NCBI GenBank assembly: GCA_003427395.1
Contig: BFEA01000254.1
Location: 467,445 to 489,631 of the forward strand
Length of the DNA stretch: 22,187 bases
DNA from: Chara braunii
Lineage: Eukaryota; Streptophyta; Charophyceae; Charales; Characeae
Direction of reading: 5' to 3'
Every line of letters begins with the position of its first letter. Position 1 is the stretch's first letter. A program made the position numbers and the translations under genes. The notes below the pieces were generated by a model. It made no database searches, was not told the DNA's origin, and saw only the letters and a list, made by a program, of their open reading frames with translations. This document shows positions 8,057 through 16,121 of the stretch, in pieces.

Positions 8057-8815
8057 GAAGACGCCATTCGAATCTTGGGAGTGAGGCTAACGGCTTTAGG
8101 ACCTCCACCTGACCATGGGGATATTCTGGTGAACACAGCCATAGACCGACTGGCAAGATGGGAAGGGTTGCACACATCGTTGGTTGGTCAGGCGCTGACA
8201 ATCAACAACACTATACTGGCGGCAATATGGTACAAATTGGCGGTGTGACCACTGAAACCCCGGCAATATACCAGGCTGAGAAAAACACTCACAACATATC
8301 TATGGAAAAACACTGCTAAGGATGAAGGTTGCATAAGCAGGGTCAGTTGGGACACGCTCACACAACCTAGAGCCAAAGGGGCGCTGGGGATTTTGGAGCT
8401 GGAAAGGGAGAGTGAGGCTATGATATTTACGGTGCTAATTAGACTCCTTGTCAGAAACAGCATCCCATGGGCCCCCTTGGCCTGTGTTCAGATAAGTGGT
8501 CTGGCACCCGAGTCTACACCCCCCTATCGGGTGCATCCCCTCCAATGGTTAACCAACAGCCACTGGACAATCTCGGGTCTTCACCGTAACAGATATATGA
8601 CAGATGTGGCACGGGCCACCAGCGAGGACATCCCCCATGACCCCCTCTGGCCAAACATGCTAAAACTTTGGAGGAAACACGACCCCAAGCAAAAGTGTCC
8701 ACCCAACAAATGGCACTCCATACAGAGACAACCGCTATTCGGCAATCCCTTCATTTTGGACGATGATGGCAGCCCATTTCTGCTCACATCCAATTCCTAC
8801 TGCCGTTACCGATGA
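8057..8815 (+). pseudogene. Thumb and C-terminal part of the LINE relic
   Basis: Still in frame 2 after the TGA at 8045, the sequence reads IRILGVRLTALGPPPD, then DRLARWEGLHTSLVGQALTI. This corresponds to the LINE block that follows the palm and carries the RL..W....LS..GR pattern. TGA at 8246-8248 interrupts it. VSWDTLTQPRAKGALGILEL (near 8341-8402) matches the common W..L..PK..GGLGI block. The remaining 130 residues, with many Trp and Pro, are not assignable to a domain. Confidence 0.88.
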
Positions 8816-9048
8816 TGGGGACAACTGGACACCTGGTGGCCACTGTACTGAACAACCGGTATGAGGACAGGATTGCCAGCTTGCATGGGCATGGGAGAGT
8901 ACAAATATTGAAGAGACGCAGCTATCACCCATTAGTGACCTCCAAGACTTCCCGCTGCCAGCTCTGTCCGGAGAACAGTGCTTTGACTATTCAACCGGGA
9001 TTCCCACTCATTCAGGGGCCCATCTGGTGTGAAAGTGAAGACGGTTAA

Positions 9049-9262
9049 ATCTCGCAGCTTCTAAAGATGGGGAGGAGATAGTGGACTGAGGTGACAGGGG
9101 CTATCCACAGGGCTTAATACAGGATTGCGGTAAGAGTCAGACACCAATATGAAACAAATTAGGCACACAGGGAATACAGTTGTGGGCTACTCACAGGATC
9201 GGCAGCATGGTCTAAAGTTAGTTCAGGCTCTGCTAAGGATAATGCTGGGAGGGTTTGGGGTT
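9049..9262 (+). other. Probable 3' non-coding part of the LINE region
   Basis: No open frame continues here. The stretch ends in GGGTTTGGGGTTT and then an A-rich tract at 9263-9279, which could be the LINE's own 3' end. This is inference from position and strand only. Confidence 0.4.
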
Positions 9263-9360
9263 TAAAAAAAAATAAACAAAAGTTGATGGAGCAGCCCAAC
9301 AAAGAAACCTCAATCCTGGTGGCTCTTTCACCACCACCGAGATAGAGGGGCTGAGCAGTG
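9263..9360 (+). mobile_element. Body type A retroposon fragment
   Basis: GATGGAGCAGCCCAAC (9286-9301), CCTCAATCCTGGTGG and CCACCACCGAGATAGAGG match the type A body on the plus strand. The head upstream of GATGGAG is missing and the downstream tail is not poly-A, so both ends are lost. The inner stem TGGTGG/CCACCA is perfect in this copy. It lies between the LINE relic and the next type A copy, in the same orientation. Confidence 0.75.
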
Positions 9361-9631
9361 TAGAAATTTGTAGAAGGGCTTAAGAAATACGGACAACAAG
9401 ACACAGGGGGGCTGCAGACACCTGGAAGAAGTCTGAGGTCAAAGGGGCGACTGGATCACAAGGGGACCTAGGAACAGGAAAGAACAGCAGACATCTTCTA
9501 GGAGCAGGCTGGGCTAGATGATTAGGAGTCCCACAAGGGAAGGGTAAATTAGCAGCTCCATGGGATCGAGGGTGCTCTACAGGAGAAGTGTAAATGGCCA
9601 CAGGCCCAGCATTGCATCCTATTGTTGTGTC

Positions 9632-9778
9632 TATGGGACGCTGGACCCGGTTTCCAGCAGGTGCTGCTCCCCACCAATAGATGGAGCAACCCAACGCCCA
9701 AAGCCTCAATCCTGGCGGTTCTCTTACCACTGCTGGGATAGAGGCCTTGCAAGCTGGTTTTCGGGAAGAAAAAAAAAA
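9632..9778 (+). mobile_element. Near-complete type A retroposon with poly-A
   Basis: It starts GGGACGCTGGACCCGG at 9637 and continues TTTCCAGCAGGTGCTGCTCC and CCACCAATAGATGGAGCA (the head). The body has AAGCCTC (9701-9707) facing GAGGCCT (9741-9747), and the copy ends GGGAAG plus ten A at 9769-9778. In the head, GCTGG/CCAGC and TGCTCC/GGAGCA can form two small stems. The GTAGAA-type satellite resumes immediately after the A run. It has no coding capacity and may depend on LINE machinery. Confidence 0.85.
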
Positions 9779-9860
9779 TAGTATAAGTCGATAGTAGATG
9801 TAGATAGTGGGAGTGGTTAAAGTACAAGTAGATGGTAGAAGTACAAGCGGAAGTGCGAGC
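9779..9860 (+). repeat. Distal fragment of the GTAGAA satellite
   Basis: CGATAGTAGATGTAGATAGT and GGGAGTGG at 9789-9816 match the higher-order unit of the 6158-6456 array. This is the right-hand flank of the LINE/retroposon block. Confidence 0.8.
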
Positions 9861-10559
9861 ATTGGGTTGCTGTTGCTGCTTCGAGATGGCATTACCTTGC
9901 TCCCGCCATAGCCTCGTGCTGTTGGACTGATGTTGGGAGCCCGGTCATGGAGGAGGTGGCGGCGCTTGACAGGCAGGATCCGAGTCAGTGCGGTGAGCCA
10001 CATCCAAATAACTGGTCAGGGACTTTGCCCCCTGATATCGATATGGAGACGTGTATTCAATGGTGGCATCTGAATGAAAACCTGCCTCACAGTGGTTCCT
10101 CGATTGGTGGTTGAGCAAAGCCGCCAGAGCTTTTTTGCATCTCCTGCTGGCGGTCATCGAAAGCAGGAAAGGTTGCAATGATGGACACAAGAGCCCTGGA
10201 AACAGGTGAGGATTGCTGATGGTAGAGATATGGTGATTGGATGAAGAGCAACAGACCATGGTCGCACTATTTGGTGCTCGTGTTGTTTTTTTTCTTCAAA
10301 TGGTTTGGCGGTGGTGTTTGTTTCAACAATATCACCAACAAATTTGCATTTACAATTCGCCGTAAAGGATTTAGATTGCAGACTGTTTGGAGCCCCTCTG
10401 CTGGCTATGGAGCACCGGCGCAGCACGCTTTTGTCCGTCCGGGGATTGCTGCGGTGGCATCAGCGAGGGACCATTTTTTTGCCATTTCGGGTGGAGAAGA
10501 ATTTGGGCAAACGCGTCGACAGATACCGCCGCTGTAAGGCGTGTGGGGTGGTTCTTGGC
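9861..10559. other. Unrecognised sequence with overlapping open frames
   Basis: A plus-strand frame at 10241-10537 (98 codons), another at 10305-10820 and a minus-strand frame at 10154-10426 overlap each other. None has a motif I recognise, and the plus-strand frames run into poly-T-coded Phe or tandem repeats. No gene is called. Confidence 0.4.
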
Positions 10560-10628
10560 CCTTTGGCTTCTATTTCATACACAGAGTACATACCCCCTTT
10601 GGATTCTATTTCATACAGAGTACATACC
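10560..10628 (+). repeat. 35-bp tandem duplication
   Basis: CCTTTGGCTTCTATTTCATA followed by CACAGAGTACATACC (10560-10594) is repeated at 10595-10628 as CCTTTGGATTCTATTTCATA followed by CAGAGTACATACC. Confidence 0.85.
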
Positions 10629-10792
10629 TCGGAACGCATTTCGGTGGCTCACCTCCCCCCATACCTTGGAAGGCCTTTGGGTTGCTTACACCTCCCCCCG
10701 CCCCCCACTTTCTTCGGCCGGCATTGCCTTATTAACAATTGTGTAATAGGTCGCCGTCTTTTTTTTGTTGTTGTTTTTTTAACCACAAGTAC

Positions 10793-11076
10793 CTGCAGGC
10801 CTCCAAATTTCAAGTCGTAGCCTACAAGATAAAGTGTCAGGAGGCTGGGCCCGCCGTCGATAAAATCCACTGGCGTTGGCGGTGCATTACAGGCCTCCGC
10901 ACTTTGTGGAGCCTTTCGGTGACAGGCGTGCTGCAGGCCTCCAAATTTCAAGTAGTAGCCTACAAGATGAAGTGTCAGGAGGCTGGGACCGCCGTCGATA
11001 AAATCCATTGGCGGTAGCGGTGCATTACAGGCCTCCGCACTTTGTGGAGCCTTTTCGGTCACAGCCATGCTGCAGG
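10793..11076 (+). repeat. 138-bp tandem duplication bounded by CTGCAGG
   Basis: Copies run 10793-10930 and about 10931-11069, and a third unit starts (CTGCAGG at 11070) before diverging. About ten differences over 138 bp give roughly 93% identity. On the minus strand the period of 46 codons keeps a frame open through both copies. Several of the differences change the amino acid, so there is no sign of protein-level constraint. I treat it as a non-coding duplication. Confidence 0.9.
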
Positions 11077-11277
11077 TAGTGGTGGTGTAAAGCAAGCAAT
11101 TGTGTGAATTGATTGCCGGCCGTGTGATTTGTACAAAACTTGTTTGCTTACCTTCTTGAGTGTAACGGCCTGTGCTCACAGCTTGTATTTCTGTGATTAC
11201 TTAGGGCATCACGTTCGGTGCTTCTGCAGCATTGTTTTGCTGTTTGGTTAATTAGGTGTGCTCGCTCATTCTCGCAG

Positions 11278-11560
11278 AGAGTAGGGGGTTGTAGTTAGGG
11301 TAGTCCTATAACTTCGGGCCTTAGCTAGGGTTACTTGGTGATTAGGCGATTGTGATTCGGTAGGTTCACTTATTTATGGTGGAGTGTATGGGATGGCAAT
11401 TGGGGTTTCCACATCATTTTGAAATCTAGCTAGGAGCCAAGCGCCATTGACTAATCAGGGGATTGTAATTACTAGTTAGAGGTCTCTAATAATTGGTCCA
11501 TTAGGGGATACCTGTCATCACAGGAGTTAGTTCAAGTTGTCGCGTAATTGAGGGATTGCA
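11278..11560 (+). repeat. TTAGGG/GATTG-rich dispersed repeat, copy 1
   Basis: Words such as GGGGGTTGTAGTTAGGG, CTTCGGGCCTTAGCTAGGG and GATTAGGCGATTGTGATT are arranged in order. Their reverse complements occur at 13392-13560 (CCCTAATTACAACCCCC, CCCTCGCTAAATCCCGAA, CGCCTAATCAGCATAATCGC). The two regions look like inverted, diverged copies of one repeat family. Local TTAGGG-like words are not tandem telomere repeats. Confidence 0.5.
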
Positions 11561-11562
11561 AG

Positions 11563-11574
11563 TAGTATTTGCTC
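11563..11574. repeat. Left target-site duplication of type B retroposon
   Basis: TAGTATTTGCTC here is identical to 11692-11703 on the other side of the insertion. Confidence 0.85.
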
Positions 11575-11691
11575 TTTTTTTTTTTTTTTAAACACGCACC
11601 GCACCCCCTGCAATGCTAGTGGTGCTGGTAAGAGCAGACACCGCTAGCACCCGGGGGGTGCTCCATCTATTGGTGGGGAGCATCACCCAAT
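11575..11691 (-). mobile_element. Type B retroposon with perfect 12-bp target-site duplication
   Basis: On the minus strand the insertion begins within the shared head (GGGTGATGCTCCCCACCAAT, then AGATGGAGCA). It lacks the first ~22 nt (GACGCTGGACC...), so it is 5'-truncated. The body (GGGTGCTAGCGGTGTCTGC, CAGCACCACTAGCATTGC) can form a stem with TGCTAG facing CTAGCA. It ends GTTT plus a run of A (11589-11575). TAGTATTTGCTC flanks both sides exactly. Poly-A, 5' truncation and target duplication together show target-primed retroposition. Confidence 0.92.
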
Positions 11692-11703
11692 TAGTATTTG
11701 CTC
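11692..11703. repeat. Right target-site duplication of type B retroposon
   Basis: Exact repeat of 11563-11574. Confidence 0.85.
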
Positions 11704-12133
11704 ATTACCAGGGGATGGGATTTTGTTTTTCTGTTGGTGGGAGGTGGTCCTGACATCTGGCGGGCCAGTTTGCTTGGCGCATGTAAGGGCTGTTGGGCCC
11801 GGTAGCCAGCTATTCGAATATAGACGACGCTACAGCGACGTTCCCTGGCCCTCAACTGGGAAGACGACCCAGGCAACCAAGTGGTGACCCCCGCGCGCCC
11901 AATTGATAACACAGCACCGAAGAGTAAAACGCCAAAAAGAGGGAATTCACGCATTCTGATTTTTCTTCCTTCTTTGCCAGCGCTATAAAAATGTGCATTG
12001 CTCGCATAAAACACAAATCTAGGGTTTATGAAAACCTGCGAAGCTGTCTGCCACGCGGTCGAAATCACGTTTCGGCGGTTTCGCATATCAACGACCAAAT
12101 TGTCATGCCAAGCCATGCCCTCCTCTATTATGT
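11704..12133. other. Unique-looking sequence, no gene recognised
   Basis: A 170-codon minus-strand frame (11691-12203) overlaps the retroposon boundaries and has no recognised motif. A GCTATAAAAATG at 11981-11992 could be a TATA box, but no convincing gene follows. Confidence 0.4.
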
Positions 12134-12320
12134 ACGCATACGATTCTGGGATGCCGGAGCCGTTTTCCAACTGGTGCACCTCCCCACGAATAGAATGGAG
12201 CATCCAGAATATGCACTAGGGGAGGTTGCTTCACACCCCCTAGTATCACGTGCTTGGTTTAGAAGAAGAAGAAGAAGGGAAAAAAAAAAAAAAAAAAAAA
12301 AAAAAAAACGCATACAATTC
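12134..12320 (+). mobile_element. Complete retroposon, body type D, with 13-nt target-site duplication
   Basis: The element proper is 12147-12307. Its head (GATGCCGGAGCCGTTTTCCA, then CTCCCCACGAATAGAATGGA) aligns with the type A/B head. The body is different: ACTAGGGG and CCCCTAGT (about 12217-12245) form an 8-bp stem with a 14-nt loop. A GAA-rich stretch and a run of 29 A (12280-12308) end the element. ACGCATACGATTC (12134-12146) and ACGCATACAATTC (12308-12320) flank it as a target-site duplication with one mismatch. It has no coding capacity; frames crossing it are accidental. Confidence 0.85.
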
Positions 12321-12590
12321 GCCTTTCCAGTTATATGCTTTCCGATATTCGGAGGACACGAAGTGGGAGGGCCTGGGGGAGTAGCTGATAAGAAACGCGC
12401 AAAAAGCCAGCTCGTGGGAGGCTTTATCTCGAGTTATGCGCACCTTTGGCGATTAGGTGCAAAGGCTAAGTTTTCCTCTGAGACATCGCGGCACTAATAA
12501 AACTTGTAAAAGTGCATCTAGACAAGTCTTTCAGGTTACTATATAGAATTCCAACCTGACAGTTGCCAGGGATTTTTTATTTATTCCAAA

Positions 12591-12615
12591 GCGGTTGCTT
12601 TGGCCGAGCAACCGC
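12591..12615. repeat. 9-bp perfect hairpin
   Basis: GCGGTTGCT (12591-12599) pairs with AGCAACCGC (12607-12615) around a 7-nt loop. The arms are GC-rich and no T run follows. Role unknown. Confidence 0.65.
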
Positions 12616-12698
12616 ACGAAGCATAGAATGCAAAAAGCGGTCAAAGCGCCCTACGAGGACGCAGAACACGTACACTTTTCTGGAAAAACTTGTCACAG

Positions 12699-12772
12699 TA
12701 ATCTCTTTTCCTAACTACCACAAAAAGACTTCCAATAATCTCTTTTCATAACTACCACAAAAAGACTTCCAA
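12699..12772 (+). repeat. 37-bp tandem duplication
   Basis: TAATCTCTTTTCCTAACTAC, then CACAAAAAGACTTCCAA (12699-12735), is repeated at 12736-12772 with a single change (TTCATAAC). Confidence 0.95.
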
Positions 12773-13163
12773 AAGCCAATGCACAAATTAATTCTATCGA
12801 GTCTCATAGGAGGCCTGCAGAGACAAAAAAAATATCCTCTGGACTGGATGATCAATCAGCCAACTGCTGAAGGGACTGTCATATGCCTGCTGGCTAGCCT
12901 CCACAACAACCTGGAGTTTTTTACTGTTTCGCTAGAAGAATTGCCAGAGTATTCCGGTCGCAATTCGCATTGTATTTACACAACCCGCACACGGTCAGCT
13001 CCCAGCTCCTCAGAACATTATCACAGTACTTGCAAAGCTCAGCACATAGTCAGCACATACTCGCAGTACGACTTTCTTCAATGAACCTTGGAAGTAACTA
13101 TGGACAGATACATCCTCCTGATCCATCTGTAGTTGCCGTCGGATACATCCAGGAAAACCCTGG
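12773..13163. other. Short open frames, no gene recognised
   Basis: A 101-codon frame (12779-13084) and a 102-codon frame (12970-13278) overlap on the plus strand in different phases. Neither carries recognisable motifs. Confidence 0.4.
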
Positions 13164-13226
13164 TGTGAGTGGTGTGAGTGGTGCGAGTGATGAGAGTGGT
13201 GTGAGTGATGGGAGTGGTCCGAGTAC
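13164..13226 (+). repeat. 9-bp minisatellite, seven units
   Basis: GTGTGAGTG units (GTGCGAGTG, ATGAGAGTG, ATGGGAGTG variants) are repeated seven times. Because 9 is a multiple of three, the plus-strand frame reads Gly-Val-Ser-type triplets and the minus strand Thr-rich triplets. No coding role is supported. Confidence 0.85.
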
Positions 13227-13391
13227 CGCCCTCAGCTGTGCGTCCCCGCCACCCCGGTGCCAATCTTATGACCCCTGAATGATTTCCACAGCTTTCCACT
13301 CTCAGAATCAACTTTCAAACTTGTGATTGGTTGAAGAAACCAATGATATCTGCCTGCCGCCAAGGACTTCACCGCTGCTTTTACTCCATTA

Positions 13392-13560
13392 CCCTCGCCG
13401 AACTCCGAAATTACAGGCCAACTGTGGCGGCAACCCTAATTACAACCCCCTTCAGTCCCCCACACAATTACGAAAACCCGCCTAATCAGCATAATCGCAA
13501 TCTCCCAATTAGTAATTACTCAACAGCCCTCGCTAAATCCCGAAATTGTTGCGATATTAT
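13392..13560 (-). repeat. TTAGGG/GATTG-rich dispersed repeat, copy 2 (inverted)
   Basis: It corresponds to the reverse complement of 11278-11345 over ACCCTAATTACAACCCCC and CCCTCGCTAAATCCCGAA. It also has an internal period of about 135 bp, with ACCCTCGCCGAACTCCGAAA near 13391 resembling GCCCTCGCTAAATCCCGAAA near 13527. Confidence 0.5.
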
Positions 13561-14957
13561 TCGATCAATTGTGAGCGCACAGTACAACCTAAGCATCCAT
13601 AGCACACAAGAGCCATCCGTGGTCTTCGTCGCAAACATCACCAAACGCACAGAGGGTACAAACGAAAAAAAATTAGTAGAACGCCCTAGGCATTCCTCGT
13701 AGTTGCAAGAGAAAACAAGCGCCATGCAAAAGATACATGGAGCAGATTATACACATGGGCGGTGAGTAATAACCGATGGCGCGGCAAATGCCGGTTCACC
13801 CAGGCTTCACAAAGCCGTTCTGTCAAAAAGGAAAAAGAAGGGGAAATCCCCCACGACATAACCTCCCCCCTCTACCTCCCCTGCTCTCCCTTCCCCCTCC
13901 GCTGCCCCCTTCCGAAATCCCTCTCTTCCTCTCACAACCCCCTCTTCTCTCTCATCCATGGCCACTGATCCATGGCTCTAATCCACGGCTAAACAACAAC
14001 CGCTGATGTTCCCGCAAGAAAACCGGAGAAATTAACAGAACAAAACTCTTTACTCAGTTTACTGTGGGAAAAAAACACGCCGAGAAAATTCAAATCGTAA
14101 CGACGGTGTGGGTACTAATTTTTCTTGCACTAGACTATTTATCGGTTTCTCCCCCCTCCGCCCGTGCAGGCTCCACCGCCGCATCTCATCCCACCATGCT
14201 GATGTGAGATGGGCATGCGTTCCCACTTGTTTCAAAAGACTGATTGCACTATCCCTCACTCTCACCTCCCGCTCACCTCACTCTCCCCTACCTCTCACCC
14301 CTCTCTCCCTCCCCCNCCCCCCCNCCCCCCTCTCTGCCAAACACCACCTCCCTCCCCCCATCGCTCTCACAACTCCAACACTCTTTTGACGCGCTTGCCG
14401 CCATTTTGCCAATGGGTTGCTGCAGCAGCAGATATGGCACAGAAGGTGAAAAAGCAACTTCAACAACAAAGCCAGTTCCCATCCTCCCCTCCACCCATCT
14501 TTCTCTCGGAGCCATACCCCTCCCCCATCGCCAGTACCCCTCCTCTTTTTTGTTTTTTAATACCCCTTGTTTCCTCGTATGCGGGTTCGCATGTCGACCT
14601 GCAAGAACGAACAACAACGTAGAGAGAATAAAAAAAAAAAGAATGAGCAAGACATCAGGGAACTGCATGTACAAATGCATCTACAATTCACCCACACTGT
14701 TGGCTCACAAATCTTCCCCTCGGAGCGATGGAAAAGACTATATGGATCACAAGACATTGCAGGCGATGAAAAGTTGAAAATTCATCATTATTAAAGAGGC
14801 ATTTAACAGAAGAAATTAAAAGTTAAAACTCGTGAATCGAGATCGTTTTTTGGCTAAAGTACATAGATTTAATAGAGCTATTCTCTTTAGGTTGACAGGT
14901 TAGAATCATTGACTGATTATTTTTAATTTATTAGACGATCATCATTTTTAGTTGATG
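13561..14957. other. Pyrimidine-rich then AT-rich intergenic sequence
   Basis: 13862-13960 and 14265-14350 are C/T-rich on the plus strand, with N at 14316 and 14324 inside C runs. 14780-14950 is AT-rich. Frames of up to 177 codons in 14108-14794 are Pro/Ser-rich and follow composition. No gene, RNA or inverted repeat is supported. Confidence 0.45.
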
Positions 14958-15060
14958 TCATACTTGCGGCGCATTAGTGCGGTGCGCTGCGCCGTGCGGA
15001 ATGCGCGCGGTGACACCGCGCGTGCATGTGCGCGCGCATGCACACGAGGTGCGCCGTGCG
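14958..15060 (+). repeat. GC-rich CATACTTGCGG element, copy 1
   Basis: It begins CATACTTGCGGCGCAT at 14958, continues through GTGCGCTGC and GCATGC/GCGCGC words and ends near AGGTGCGCCGTGC. The same edge and internal GCGCTGC occur inverted at 16254. More GC-rich words follow to 15120. Frames here (Ala/Arg/Cys-rich) reflect composition. Confidence 0.65.
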
Positions 15061-15121
15061 CGCAGCGCATGGGGACGCGCTACCCCTGCAAGGTGCGCGC
15101 TGTGCGCCATGCCTCTTTTCG

Positions 15122-15123
<2 letters not shown>

Positions 15124-15187
<64 letters not shown>

Positions 15188-15188
15188 A
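15124..15188 (+). repeat. Compound (GT)n(GA)n microsatellite
   Basis: GT repeats 15124-15152 pass into GA repeats to 15187 with one AAAG interruption. Confidence 0.95.
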
Positions 15189-15521
15189 GAAACCGTGTGC
15201 TGACACTATCGGACCGAAGAAACCGCCCTTATCAACGGGCAACATGAATCCGGAAGCGGGGCGACATGCACAAAGGACAAAAAATATGGCGGTGTATCTT
15301 TCCATGTCCTGGCGGAAGATTCATTCATACGTTGGGTGGTGGAGAGCGAAGGGCCGATGAATCAGGTAAGCACGTAACGTATCTCTGGAACCTTTCTTTT
15401 TTTTTTTTGGAGAATCTATGAACAAATGAGACTGAATCCTCCGCTTGAACATGGAAAGATACATTGCCATATATGTCTTGTTGTGCATATCGAGAGTAGT
15501 GCAGCAAGCCCGTTGGTGAAC
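15189..15521. other. Unique-looking sequence, no gene recognised
   Basis: A T run lies at 15397-15408. No frame above about 90 codons and no structural motif is seen. Confidence 0.45.
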
Positions 15522-15979
15522 ATTACCGTTGAGGTTCTGACAGGTTGGACGCGCCGGGCTTCACTCGTGCAAAGAAATTCTGATGTTCTTCCTTTACGTG
15601 TTTTTTTTTTATTAAAAAAAAAAAATCCAGGAAAAACGGCTGTCAGTTCCGTCGTTTTCTACTTCAGAAGTAATACTTTGAGAGATCGCGACCCTCATCA
15701 TCACTGAATCTGGCCTGCAAGAACCCTACCATACAGACTGCAATTACCGTTGAGATTCTGACAGGTTGGACGTGCCAGGCGACACTCGTGCAAAGAAATT
15801 CTGATTTTCTTCCTTTACGTCTTTTTTTCTTTATTAAAAAAAAAAACATTCCAGGAAAAACGGCTGTCAGTTCCGTCGTTTTCTACTTCAGAAGTAATAA
15901 GAAGAGAATGTTTTGAGAAATCGCGACCCTCATCATGACTGAATCTGGCCTGCAAGAACCCTACCATACAGACTGCAAT
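15522..15979 (+). repeat. 221-bp tandem duplication
   Basis: Copy one is 15522-15742 and copy two is 15743 to about 15979. Both start ATTACCGTTGAG and end CCATACAGACTGCAAT. Each unit contains a T run, ATTA and an A run (15601-15627; 15823-15846), giving a short T/A snap-back. Copy two has about 10 extra bases (AAGAAGAGAAT near 15899). Identity is above 90% by eye. Confidence 0.93.
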
Positions 15980-16121
15980 AACAATACCATACACACAGAG
16001 TGTTACCCGAACTACAGGTTACTAAAAGCTTTCAGGCCAACGCGCGGCCTCCAAAAAAAATTTGGCTGCCCGTTTCTTATTTTACGCGAGCAGGGGGCCG
16101 GGTCTACTACCGCCCCTCAGA

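Larger units (their letters stand above)
6466..9048 (+). pseudogene. 5'-truncated non-LTR retrotransposon (L1/Tx1-like LINE) relic
   Basis: The product would have been the reverse transcriptase of an autonomous LINE, which copies its RNA at a nicked target. Reading starts immediately after the GTAGAA satellite, with FKDMVHKFWQYWQ at 6520-6558 in frame 1. This lies in the linker normally found between the endonuclease and the RT. The whole endonuclease and any ORF1 are missing, so the copy is 5'-truncated. The linker continues to GEKTPGIDSL near 7170-7199, then shifts to frame 3 (LWVHFWDLLKDDL, from 7206) and to frame 2 (from 7301) for the RT. There are in-frame TGA codons at 8045, 8246 and 8813, and a double compensating frameshift at about 6590-6660. 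The C-terminal part includes a thumb region ending PRAKGALGI. A further frame-1 piece (8812-9048) contains CQLCPE. It cannot encode a working protein. Clade assignment is by motif style only. Confidence 0.95.

Noticed and set aside
6466-9048. Active LINE
   Set aside because: The endonuclease is missing, there are several frameshifts and at least three in-frame TGA codons, and RT motifs B and C depart from consensus.
10241-10537. 98-codon host gene
   Set aside because: No recognised motif; it overlaps equally long frames in other phases and on the other strand, and includes a poly-Phe stretch from a T run.
11300-11345. Interstitial telomere repeat
   Set aside because: TTAGGG-like words occur singly, separated by unrelated sequence, and not as tandem TTTAGGG.
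11691-12497. Overlapping genes of 168-170 codons on both strands
   Set aside because: Both cross retroposon boundaries or the 29-nt A run, which are recent insertions.
12970-13278. Gly-Val-Ser repeat protein
   Set aside because: Depends on a 9-bp minisatellite; the rest has no recognisable features and no splice or start context stands out.
14108-14794. Pro/Ser-rich proteins of up to 177 codons
   Set aside because: They reflect C/T-rich composition, overlap in all three frames and run through ambiguous bases at 14316 and 14324.
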